From contig URKL01000135.1 in assembly GCA_900548485.1 (NCBI GenBank), forward strand, positions 1-5,712: DNA of 5,712 bases, written 5' to 3'. The notes under the pieces were generated by a model. It was not told the DNA's origin. It ran no database searches and saw only the letters and a list, made by a program, of their open reading frames with translations. How positions within the stretch are numbered: the first letter of the stretch is position 1; every line of letters starts with the position of its first letter. Made by a program: the position numbers and the translations under genes. The DNA comes from an uncultured Succinatimonas sp. (GTDB lineage: Bacteria; Pseudomonadota; Gammaproteobacteria; Enterobacterales; Succinivibrionaceae). Of the stretch, positions 1 through 5,554 are shown one piece after another.

Positions 1-893
1 AAATCATTAGCCTTTATAGCAAAGGGATGAGTACTCGTGAAATTAGCGAAACGATTAAAGAACTATATGATGTTGATGTTTCAGCAACTCTTATTAGCAA
101 TGTAACAAATAGAATTATTGATGAAGTCACACAATGGCAAAACCGTCCTTTAGACCCTGTTTATCCCATTGTTTTTATGGACTGTATAGTGGTTAAAGTT
201 CGAGACAATCAACGTGTTACCAATAAATCTATCTTTGTTGCATTAGGCATTAATCTTAGTGGTAACAAAGAGCTTTTAGGACTTTGGATGGCAGAAAATG
301 AAGGAGCAAAATTCTGGCTTTCTGTTTTAACAGAGCTTAAAAATCGAGGTGTTGAAGATATTTTGATTGCCTGTGTAGATGGTCTTAAAGGCTTCCCTGA
401 GGCTATAGGAGCAGTTTATCCTGACACTCAAATACAACTGTGTATTGTTCATATGGTTCGTAACAGTATGCGCTTTGTCAGTTGGAAAGACTACAAACAG
501 GTAGCATCGCAATTAAAGACGATTTATCAATCACCTACTGAAAAACAAGCTCTAGAAGCATTAGAACTATTTGAGGCTGATTGGAAGGCCAAATATCCAG
601 TAATTGCAGAGCAATGGCGTCGTCATTGGGAGCATATAATTACAATGTTCAATTACCCTGATGATATTCGTCGAGTGATTTATACGACTAATGCTATAGA
701 ATCAGTCAATAGCGTTATAAGAAAGGCGACCACTCGTCATAAGATGTTTCCAAACGATGAGGCCGCATTAAAGGTGGTATATTTAGCAATTGGAGCTGCA
801 TCAAAAAAATGGACAATGCCGATTAGAAATTGGCGTTTAGCTTTAAATCGTTTTAGTATTGAGTTTGGTGAGCGGATCACCAAGTACCTCTAA
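1..893 (+). CDS. IS256-family transposase, 5' end outside window
   Basis: Cuts and joins the ends of its own insertion sequence by DDE chemistry. The reading frame is open from base 3, giving eight codons (IISLYSKG) before the first visible ATG at 27, so that ATG is internal and the true start lies left of the window. Family members are usually about 400 aa, so roughly 100 N-terminal residues are missing. Counting from the ATG at 27, I see LYxKGMSTREI at the start, WQxRPLDPVYPIVFMD with the first catalytic Asp (D52), ACVDGLKGFPEAI with the second (D118), the CxxH pair C139/H142, and IYTTNAIESVNSVIRK with the catalytic Glu (E225). The C-terminal block KKWTMPIRNWRLALNRF is also typical of the family. 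The frame ends at TAA 891-893. No frameshift or internal stop is visible, so the enzyme could be functional if its 5' part is intact. Confidence 0.96.
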   Translation, partial: IISLYSKGMSTREISETIKELYDVDVSATLISNVTNRIIDEVTQWQNRPLDPVYPIVFMDCIVVKVRDNQRVTNKSIFVALGINLSGNKELLGLWMAENEGAKFWLSVLTELKNRGVEDILIACVDGLKGFPEAIGAVYPDTQIQLCIVHMVRNSMRFVSWKDYKQVASQLKTIYQSPTEKQALEALELFEADWKAKYPVIAEQWRRHWEHIITMFNYPDDIRRVIYTTNAIESVNSVIRKATTRHKMFPNDEAALKVVYLAIGAASKKWTMPIRNWRLALNRFSIEFGERITKYL

Positions 894-898
894 AAAGG

Positions 899-925
899 AA
901 TTTACACAAACAATTTTACATACTC
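899..925 (+). repeat. Probable right terminal inverted repeat of the IS256-type element
   Basis: A few bases after the transposase stop comes AATTTACACAAACAATTTTA. IS256-family right ends characteristically begin with TTTACACA at this distance from the stop codon and run for about 25 bases. The matching left end is outside the window, so the exact outer edge and the target duplication cannot be fixed. The edge is placed near 925 from family length only. Confidence 0.5.
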
Positions 926-950
926 GTTACTCTTAGCCTTAATCGTTAAC

Positions 951-1250
951 TTGATACAAGTGCTTTATACTTTTGTCCTGCAGATTAAATCAAAAGCCAA
1001 GCTATCGCTGTACAGGATTAGCTACTATGCAGGCGAAAGCTTCAAAAAGTTTGTAAAGTCGCTTATTTACTGTAGTTTTGAGAAATTTAAAGACTCACTA
1101 AAGAGCATACTTGAATTTACTAAACCGTATGAACGGGTTAAGCAGTCTGTTCAGAAAGAATTGGAATTTAAAACATTAGAATCCACAATTTCTGCAATCG
1201 AGCTAGAGCTAGATAAATCAAGGGTTGAAAGCATTGAATATGGATTCTAA
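951..1250 (+). pseudogene. Unrecognised open frame, likely 3' remnant of a gene interrupted by the IS256-type element
   Basis: The frame is open from base 894, directly after the transposase stop and in the same phase, to TAA at 1248-1250. The only candidate starts are TTG at 951 and GTG at 957. There is no ATG in frame, and no Shine-Dalgarno sequence lies before either candidate. The predicted 99-aa product begins with a hydrophobic stretch (VLYTFVLQI) and continues as a lysine- and glutamate-rich, probably helical tail (FEKFKDSLKSIL, ERVKQSVQKELEF, ELELDKSRVES). I do not recognise a family. Its position against the IS end, with the frame running through the repeat and no proper start, suggests the C-terminal part of a gene whose front was separated by IS insertion. 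A chance open frame in AT-rich DNA remains possible. Confidence 0.4.
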
Positions 1251-1593
1251 AAGACTATTACATGAAAATAAGTTAATTACTTTGTTATCACTATTAATAA
1301 GATCACTATATAAACGGCAGATACATGGATATACAGGAAAATAAGTAAAATCTAAATTAAAATGATCAACATTAGTTGGAACAGATATCAAAAGCCACTG
1401 AAAATAACCTTTAACAAACAAGATTCAAAATGAAAAATAAAAATATTTGCCTAAAAAAAATATATATATTGGAATCGTGTTCAAAATGTAAACCTACTAG
1501 CGATCAACAAGAGTTTTAAAAGCAAGTTGTGATCATGAACACCGCAATGAGATAAATTTAATATCTTTTACAGAATAATACCTAAAAAATACG

Positions 1594-1622
1594 TCGTATG
1601 CGATATAGGTCTACATATACGA
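1594..1622. repeat. Spaced inverted repeat TCGTAT…ATACGA
   Basis: TCGTAT (1594-1599) and ATACGA (1617-1622) are exact inverse complements separated by 17 bases. The two arms are therefore about two helical turns apart, centre to centre. This could be a dimeric regulator site upstream of the esterase, but the arms are short and chance is possible. Confidence 0.3.
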
Positions 1623-1626
1623 TTCT

Positions 1627-1647
1627 GATAGGGAACAAGTTCCTATC
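1627..1647. repeat. Near-palindrome upstream of esterase promoter (possible operator)
   Basis: GATAGG, an extra G, then AAC is mirrored by GTTCCTATC with a two-base centre, giving 9 paired positions and one bulged base. It lies about 30 bases upstream of the TATAAT box, where an activator or repressor could bind. The tiny loop and lack of a following T-run make a terminator unlikely. Confidence 0.4.
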
Positions 1648-1677
1648 GATCATCATCTTCTATCCTGTTGTATTACT

Positions 1678-1683
1678 TATAAT
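1678..1683 (+). promoter_or_regulatory. Candidate -10 box of the esterase promoter
   Basis: A perfect TATAAT stands 27 bases before the esterase start codon. No good -35 hexamer is found at 16-18 bases upstream (the region reads CATCATCTTCTATCC), and there is no TG extension. If this is the promoter, it probably needs an activator, perhaps acting at the near-palindrome just upstream. Confidence 0.5.
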
Positions 1684-1710
1684 GAACAAAACAAAGGAAC
1701 TAGTGATTAA

Positions 1711-2736
1711 ATGAAACATAAAATAACTTTACTTGCATTCGGGATTCTTTTTTCGGGAATCACCCAAGCTGCAGACATAGACAGAGTTTTCCCTGTTCCA
1801 GAAACGGTAAGCCCTGATATGCAAAAAAGCATCGGAGCAATAAACGCCAACTGGAAATTCAACATAAAATCAGCAGAAGAATGGTTTCCTCTAATTGATG
1901 CCTCATATCAGCACAGCAGAAATAACTCAGAAAGAATGGCTGATTATTTCAACGTGAGCATCAACGAAGGATATATCAGCGATGTTCATACCTATACTAT
2001 TACCCCGCCGTCCATTCCGCAAAATCATCAAGACAAGATAATTTTATTCATTCACGGTGGCGGTTATGTATTAAACCCTGGTATTGCCGGTATTGATGAA
2101 GGCGTGATGCTGTCAGGAATCGGCGGCTATAAAGTCGTTGCTGTTGACTACAGAATGGCTCCGCAGCATCCGTATCCTGCAGCGATTGACGATGCCTTTG
2201 CAGTGTACAAAAAACTACTTAAAAAATACCCCAGTAAAAATATCGGTGTGTTCGGCTCTTCAACCGGCGGTGCCATGACTTTGATTCTTGCTATGCAGGC
2301 TCGTGACAGCAAAGTTGCAATGCCTGGAGCTATCGCTCCTTGTACACCTTGGACAGATTTGACTAAAACTGGAGATTCCTACTACACCAATGAACTTGTC
2401 GATAACACTCTTGTAGGTTATGACGGCTGGATTGATGATGCCGCTCTAGCTTATGCCCAAGGTAATGACTTAAAAGATCCATATCTATCACCGGTTTACG
2501 GCGATGTTTCTGGTTTTCCACCTACTCTGCTAGTCTCAGGAACACGAGATCTGTTCTTAAGCAATACGATAAGAATGCAGCAAAAACTGCTTGAAGCAGG
2601 GATTGAAAATAACCTTATTGTATACGAGGGTCAGTCGCATTGTCAGTTTTACCTAGGACTGCCGCCAACGGCAAAAGAGCTTCAAGACCATTATAAAAAT
2701 CTAACCAGATTCTTTGGTAAACACCTTGGCAAATAA
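1711..2736 (+). CDS. Secreted HSL-type (GDXG) α/β-hydrolase, esterase/lipase
   Basis: Predicted exported carboxylic-ester hydrolase of the hormone-sensitive-lipase-like family, usually active on short acyl esters; the natural substrate cannot be read from sequence. Residues 1-20 form a Sec signal peptide (MKHK, hydrophobic core, ITQA with cleavage before ADIDR), pointing to the periplasm or outside. The oxyanion-hole motif HGGGY is at 115-119. DYRMAPQHPYPAAIDD (145-161), a family hallmark, follows. The nucleophile elbow is GSSTG with Ser184. The acid is Asp280 in SGTRDLFLSNT, and the catalytic His310 lies in EGQSHCQF. The triad is complete and 341 aa is normal for an exported member. AAAGGA at 1693-1698 is the ribosome-binding site, with a slightly long 12-base gap. 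The start is supported by the signal peptide beginning at once. It is monocistronic between a -10 box and a hairpin terminator. Its GC content is visibly higher than the spacers around it, as expected for a gene under selection or one acquired elsewhere. Confidence 0.95.
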   Translation: MKHKITLLAFGILFSGITQAADIDRVFPVPETVSPDMQKSIGAINANWKFNIKSAEEWFPLIDASYQHSRNNSERMADYFNVSINEGYISDVHTYTITPPSIPQNHQDKIILFIHGGGYVLNPGIAGIDEGVMLSGIGGYKVVAVDYRMAPQHPYPAAIDDAFAVYKKLLKKYPSKNIGVFGSSTGGAMTLILAMQARDSKVAMPGAIAPCTPWTDLTKTGDSYYTNELVDNTLVGYDGWIDDAALAYAQGNDLKDPYLSPVYGDVSGFPPTLLVSGTRDLFLSNTIRMQQKLLEAGIENNLIVYEGQSHCQFYLGLPPTAKELQDHYKNLTRFFGKHLGK

Positions 2737-2745
2737 ATGAAATTT

Positions 2746-2779
2746 TACAGCTGATTATTAGATATAATAATCAGCTGTA
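2746..2779 (+). terminator. Hairpin after the esterase, probable terminator
   Basis: TACAGCTGATTATTA (2746-2760) and TAATAATCAGCTGTA (2765-2779) form a perfect 15-bp stem with a GATA loop, starting 10 bases after the stop codon. The following bases (TATAAATTATTT) are AT-rich but not a clean T-run, so termination may be leaky or the hairpin may mainly protect the 3' end of the mRNA. Its near-symmetry would let it work in either direction. Confidence 0.65.
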
Positions 2780-2893
2780 TATAAATTATTTAACTTTCAT
2801 AATATGATTTAGGTTATTTAACAAGTTTATCTACAAATGAGCCCAGGGTAAAATCTGTTTCAGTTCTTTAAATAATTGATTTATAATTGCAAC

Positions 2894-2927
2894 TCTGACT
2901 ATTTTTTTATCGAAACAAATAGTTAGA
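2894..2927. repeat. Imperfect inverted repeat, 11-bp stem
   Basis: TCTGACTATTT (2894-2904) and AAATAGTTAGA (2917-2927) pair over 11 positions, one as G·U in RNA, around a 12-base loop TTTTATCGAAAC. No T-run follows on either strand, so a standard terminator is not supported. The role is unknown. Confidence 0.5.
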
Positions 2928-2945
2928 ATTATGTCTGAATCCTAT

Positions 2946-2994
2946 TTTTTCGCAAATGAAAAATTGCACAAAAAAGCTTGTTTTTTGCGAAAAA
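2946..2994. repeat. Inverted repeat enclosing a second hairpin
   Basis: TTTTTCGCAAA (2946-2956) and TTTGCGAAAAA (2984-2994) are exact inverse complements of 11 bp with a 27-base interior. The interior can form its own hairpin: CAAAAAA (2969-2975) pairs with TTTTTTG (2981-2987) around GCTTG. The inner right arm overlaps the outer right arm, so the two stems exclude each other. This could be a switch-like RNA structure, a protein-binding site or a decayed mobile-element end. The A/T runs lower its significance. Confidence 0.5.
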
Positions 2995-3136
2995 TGAGGT
3001 ATCATGAATAGTATATAAATCAATTTTTAAAGGAAATAGCTAGAATTTTTATTCTTAGTGAGCTAAAATCACACAAAGTCAAGATTGAATCCGGCAACTG
3101 CCATATGTGCATCCGGGTATTTATTTTTGTATCACA

Positions 3137-3161
3137 ACCTCATGCTTTTTGGGTATGAGGT
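3137..3161. repeat. Short inverted repeat ACCTCAT…ATGAGGT
   Basis: A perfect 7-bp stem (3137-3143 with 3155-3161) around an 11-base loop containing TTTTTGGG. It has no T-run after it and no neighbouring gene that explains it. It may be chance or a weak structure. Confidence 0.35.
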
Positions 3162-3238
3162 AGTACGAATTTTTAAAATCTATCGGCACAGAAATTAAAG
3201 TATTCGCATTGACAGCACTTCCCTTCTGTAGCTGATGA

Positions 3239-3249
3239 CTCGGATTTTC
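3239..3249 (+). repeat. Left terminal inverted repeat (IRL) of the IS1634-like element
   Basis: CTCGGATTTTC matches the inverse complement of 5460-5470 exactly. The match stops at 3238 (A on the left, where the mirrored right flank gives C), which fixes the outer edge at 3239. Confidence 0.8.
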
Positions 3250-3252
3250 TAA

Positions 3253-3265
3253 ATAATATCTCATA
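3253..3265 (+). repeat. 13-nt repeat ATAATATCTCATA, subterminal copy
   Basis: The same 13 bases occur again at 3360-3372, over the transposase -10 region, and the first 12 recur inverted at 3377-3388. This copy lies just inside the terminal repeat. A shared binding site for the transposase or a host factor, linking end recognition to autoregulation, is an inference. Confidence 0.6.
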
Positions 3266-3313
3266 GCAAAATGTGAGCGACTGATCAAAGCGATAAAAAT
3301 AGCCACAAACTGC

Positions 3314-3354
3314 AATGGAATGCGAAATAAAAATTGCATTCCATTTTTTATTTT
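3314..3354 (+). terminator. Rho-independent terminator-like hairpin inside the IS left end
   Basis: AATGGAATGC (3314-3323) and GCATTCCATT (3336-3345) form a perfect 10-bp stem around a 12-base A-rich loop. The stem runs straight into TTTTTTATTTT. The orientation would stop transcription entering from the left before it reaches the transposase. The -35 candidate of the internal promoter overlaps the right arm. Confidence 0.65.
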
Positions 3355-3364
3355 GTGTTATAAT
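3334..3364 (+). promoter_or_regulatory. Extended -10 promoter of the transposase
   Basis: TGTTATAAT at 3356-3364 is a perfect extended -10 element (TGnTATAAT). TTGCAT at 3334-3339 is the likely -35, at a longish 19-base spacing that an extended -10 can tolerate. Transcription would start near 3371, giving a leader of about 31 bases before the ATG at 3402. Confidence 0.65.
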
Positions 3365-3389
3365 ATCTCATAAATCATGAGATATTATA
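3359..3389 (+). promoter_or_regulatory. Perfect 13-bp inverted repeat over the transposase promoter and leader
   Basis: TATAATATCTCAT (3359-3371) pairs with ATGAGATATTATA (3377-3389) around AAATC. The left arm contains the whole -10 hexamer and ends about where transcription should begin. Only RNAs that start further upstream would carry both arms and fold the hairpin, ending 12 bases before the start codon. As DNA, it is also a good operator for a dimeric protein at the promoter. Confidence 0.65.
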
Positions 3390-3401
3390 TAGACGAATTT
3401 T

Positions 3402-5387
3402 ATGGCTCAAATCGAAAAACCTCAGCTACCTCCTATCAAAGTAGGCAGTTCTGATTATCACGGTACCCGCTACTACTATGTTCAAACTTACACCTTTCAT
3501 TACGATCCTGCTACAAAAAAATGTAAAAGAGATAGCCAAAAAACTGTAGGTAAGGTTAAAGGTAACGTGCGCTATGGTTTGATTGAGTGGAAGGAGGAGT
3601 TCTTTAAAGCTCATCCTGAGCTTGAGAACTTTGATGTATATACTTCAAAGAATGGATTAGAGTTCAAAGCACGCGATCCTGAGACCTATAATGTAATCAA
3701 TCCAGTAAAAGTTGAAAAAAAACTTGCTGGTGCTACCTGGGCTATAGACAAGATTATGGCTCAAATAGGTATTGGTGATGCTTTAAGACAAGTATTTAAC
3801 AAGTTTAATCGTAGCTTTAAGCTAGCCTCTGTAATTGAGTACATGATTATCCAAAGAACCAATGTAATGCATGGTTATGCACCTTTCTCTAAAATTCATT
3901 GGTTACCTTGGTCTTATCAAATGAATGATACGCAGCTAAATACTTTATTTAAGGGAATTACTCAGAATGACATTATTTCCTTATTTAAAGCTCTTAACAG
4001 AGAGTACCGTAAGAGATTTGGTGATGAATTTTATAAGAGAATGTTTTTAGCTCTTGATTCAACTTCCATATCTACCTACTCAACGAAGTTATCTTATGCA
4101 GAGTATGGTCACAACAAGGATGGTGATGATATTAAGCAAATCAACTTCCTACTTGTTTGTGAAGAGAGCTATGGTTTACCTATATACGGTAAGATTTATA
4201 AGGGCAATGTTGTTGATGTATCAACAGTTAAGAACTTACTTGCAGACTTAGCTTTAGTAACTGGCGTAAGTGAAGATGAGGCTAATGCTAATTATATATT
4301 TGTAACCGATAGAGGTTATGAATCTGATGATAACCTACAGGACTTTGCACGTCATGACTATAGCTTTGTAATGCGTAGCAGAATGGCTAATAGATGGATA
4401 TTAGATGAAGTAGATAAGGTTCAAGAGGCTCTAAGAGATTGCAACAATTATGACGATTACCTAAAGCAGACTTGTTGTACTAAAAAGGTCATATACAAGT
4501 ACGATCCTTTCCCTGTAAACGGTAAGAACAAGAGCAACACTGAAGAGCTTGATTTATATGTACATATCTACTTTAACGAGGATATTCAAAATGAGGCTTT
4601 TAAGGGCTTACGTTTCAATGTAACCTCCGCTAAAGATCTATACAACAAGGCTATTAAAGAGATATTAGAGCAAAGAGCTACTGTAGCTCTAGCTCAAGAG
4701 CAGAAGCAGTCTAAGAGTAAAGGTAAAAATGATGATACAACTAAAACAGAGGCAACTTTAGATCCACCTGTTGCTAATATTGGCTCTATGCAAAGATTTA
4801 TTGATGGTTATTGCAAGCTAGATGCTGATGGTTATGCAATCATTGATAATGACAAAATCAAGGATTACATCAAGTACAAAGGAGTCATGGTATTAGTCAG
4901 TGATACGGTTGAAGATGCCAAGGAAGCCTATTTTGCCTACTACAGACGTCAGACTGTAGAGCAGAACTTTGAAACCTTTAAAACTAGATTAGGTGGTAAT
5001 CGTCCTTATGTATCTGATAATAGAACTCTACAAGGTAGATTCCTATGCCAGCTTCTTGCTACAGCTATATCTAATCTCATCTCCTGCAGAATTAGAGAGT
5101 ATGAGAAATCAGATGAAGCTAAGAAAGACAATGTTAGATTTGATAACTACAGCCAAGCAAGACTGTTAGCTGATTTAGATACTATTATGCTGACTAGCTT
5201 TAAAGATGGTTATTACTTTGATGAGATCCAAGACAAATACAAGACTCTATATAAAGCACTTGGCGTAGAGCTACCTGAGGCTAATTATAAATATACCAAA
5301 GAAGGCGTTGCTGATGATGAGGGGGAATCAGATGATTATACTAGCGCTGATCCTGAGCTAAAGGCTGTAGGTGGTGAGCTTGAATAA
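3402..5387 (+). CDS. IS4-superfamily (IS1634-like) DDE transposase
   Basis: Catalyses movement of the surrounding element. It has an RNase H-like catalytic core: first Asp in MFLALDSTSIS (D219), second in IFVTDRGYES (D303), and Glu within YYRRQTVEQNFETFK. That last block gives a perfect IS4 signature Y-x2-R-x3-E-x6-K (Y513, R516, E520, K527). About 215 residues separate D303 from E520, the position where this superfamily carries a β-strand-rich insertion. This one includes a very hydrophilic, probably disordered stretch near 431-450. The N-terminal part (YYYVQTYTFHYDP, KRDSQKTVGKVKG) resembles the strand-rich head of IS1634-type enzymes. At 661 aa it is long for the family. The C-terminus (636-661) is acidic. 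The start at 3402 is the first ATG after the promoter. No clear Shine-Dalgarno precedes it (AGACGAATTTT), so translation is probably weak, as is common for transposases. The family assignment below IS4 superfamily is less sure than the transposase call. Confidence 0.95.
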   Translation: MAQIEKPQLPPIKVGSSDYHGTRYYYVQTYTFHYDPATKKCKRDSQKTVGKVKGNVRYGLIEWKEEFFKAHPELENFDVYTSKNGLEFKARDPETYNVINPVKVEKKLAGATWAIDKIMAQIGIGDALRQVFNKFNRSFKLASVIEYMIIQRTNVMHGYAPFSKIHWLPWSYQMNDTQLNTLFKGITQNDIISLFKALNREYRKRFGDEFYKRMFLALDSTSISTYSTKLSYAEYGHNKDGDDIKQINFLLVCEESYGLPIYGKIYKGNVVDVSTVKNLLADLALVTGVSEDEANANYIFVTDRGYESDDNLQDFARHDYSFVMRSRMANRWILDEVDKVQEALRDCNNYDDYLKQTCCTKKVIYKYDPFPVNGKNKSNTEELDLYVHIYFNEDIQNEAFKGLRFNVTSAKDLYNKAIKEILEQRATVALAQEQKQSKSKGKNDDTTKTEATLDPPVANIGSMQRFIDGYCKLDADGYAIIDNDKIKDYIKYKGVMVLVSDTVEDAKEAYFAYYRRQTVEQNFETFKTRLGGNRPYVSDNRTLQGRFLCQLLATAISNLISCRIREYEKSDEAKKDNVRFDNYSQARLLADLDTIMLTSFKDGYYFDEIQDKYKTLYKALGVELPEANYKYTKEGVADDEGESDDYTSADPELKAVGGELE

Positions 5388-5399
5388 CCACTAGAAATA

Positions 5400-5426
5400 C
5401 ATAGCCCCCAACTCGTGGGGGCTATG
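5400..5426 (+). terminator. GC-rich hairpin after the transposase gene
   Basis: CATAGCCCCC (5400-5409) and GGGGGCTATG (5417-5426) form a perfect 10-bp stem with loop AACTCGT, 12 bases after the stop codon. Five consecutive G·C pairs stand out in this AT-rich sequence. No T-run follows on the plus strand, so it may be an mRNA 3' stabiliser or a weak terminator, or a barrier to transcription and replication reading into the IS end. Read on the minus strand, it is followed by TATTTCT. Confidence 0.5.
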
Positions 5427-5428
5427 AT

Positions 5429-5470
5429 CTCGGACTTACTCATGTGACATAAAAAATGTGAAAATCCGAG
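5429..5470. repeat. Right end of the IS: terminal repeat plus an internal inverted copy of its tip
   Basis: GAAAATCCGAG (5460-5470) is the right terminal inverted repeat. Its outer six bases, TCCGAG (5465-5470), are matched in inverse by CTCGGA at 5429-5434, so the right end can fold on itself over about 42 bases. ATGTGA occurs twice in between (5444-5449 and 5456-5461), a possible pair of transposase contacts. The left end lacks this arrangement. Confidence 0.6.
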
Positions 5471-5554
5471 GAACCCCGTTAGTGATCATCTCAGATCGAT
5501 AACAAAGTTCATACCATTATAAAGGCCGGACTTATTTAAGGTTATGACTTAGTC
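5471..5554. other. Short spacer between IS and autotransporter 3' end
   Basis: Eighty-four bases without a gene. No strong terminator for the minus-strand autotransporter gene is visible here; GACTTAGTC (5546-5554) is a small palindrome directly after its stop codon. The sequence next to the IS end (GAACCCCGTT) has no match immediately left of 3239. Confidence 0.5.

Larger units (their letters stand above)
1251..1710. other. AT-rich intergenic spacer upstream of the esterase
   Basis: I see no credible gene on either strand. Frames here are short, and the longest (minus strand, ending near 1218) overlaps the remnant ORF and looks random in composition. The segment is very AT-rich, with an A/T-only run around 1453-1470, and contains a direct repeat ATCACTAT (1287-1294 and 1302-1309). 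Its right third holds the two inverted repeats and the -10 box annotated separately, which probably form the control region of the esterase gene. Confidence 0.7.
2780..3238. other. Gene-poor AT-rich spacer with several inverted repeats
   Basis: No convincing gene is seen. A plus-strand frame of about 45 codons (about 3030-3172, ending in HAFWV) follows an AAAGGA but has no usual start before an internal Met. A minus-strand frame covering 3121-3238 crosses the left end of the neighbouring IS. Either could be a decayed gene fragment. The segment holds three separate inverted repeats, annotated individually, and a possible weak promoter (TTGTTT at 2978, TATCAT at 3000, 16-base spacing) with no gene to serve. 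Confidence 0.6.
3239..5470 (+). mobile_element. Complete IS4-superfamily insertion sequence, IS1634-like, about 2.2 kb
   Basis: One long transposase gene is bracketed by inverted terminal repeats: CTCGGATTTTC at 3239-3249 and its inverse complement GAAAATCCGAG at 5460-5470. Beyond these 11 bases the ends remain loosely similar for another 15 or so if one gap is allowed. The element carries its own terminator-like hairpin, promoter and regulatory hairpin at the left, and a GC-rich hairpin after the gene at the right. No frameshift or stop interrupts the transposase, so the element looks intact. I see no target-site duplication next to either end. IS1634-family elements are known for duplications that vary widely in length, so a long duplicate could extend beyond what I can match. 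Confidence 0.82.

Noticed and set aside
1218..1421. Minus-strand 67-codon frame opposite the remnant ORF
   Set aside because: Composition looks random, there is no ribosome-binding site, and part of it is antisense to the open frame ending at 1250.
2746..3161. CRISPR array or repeat family suggested by several hairpins
   Set aside because: The inverted repeats differ in sequence, are unevenly spaced and show no repeated unit with spacers.
3030..3172. Plus-strand open stretch after AAAGGA, ending in SQPHAFWV
   Set aside because: It has no standard start codon after the AAAGGA. The only in-frame Met leaves 17 codons, and I recognise no motif.
3121..3339. Minus-strand frame of 72 codons starting with a hydrophobic segment (MQFLFRIPLQFVAIF)
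   Set aside because: It begins inside the IS control region, uses the terminator-like hairpin as its start region and crosses the left terminal repeat. The part outside the IS (ending EVVIQK) could be a gene fragment, but no front half is found beyond the right end of the IS, so I do not annotate it.
4054..4251. Plus-strand 65-codon frame inside the transposase gene
   Set aside because: It lies wholly within the second reading frame of the transposase coding sequence, with no start signal or recognisable product.
1711..5470. Composite transposon carrying the esterase between two IS copies
   Set aside because: The left element is IS256-type and the right one is IS4-superfamily; their transposases and ends are unrelated, so they cannot act as a matched pair.
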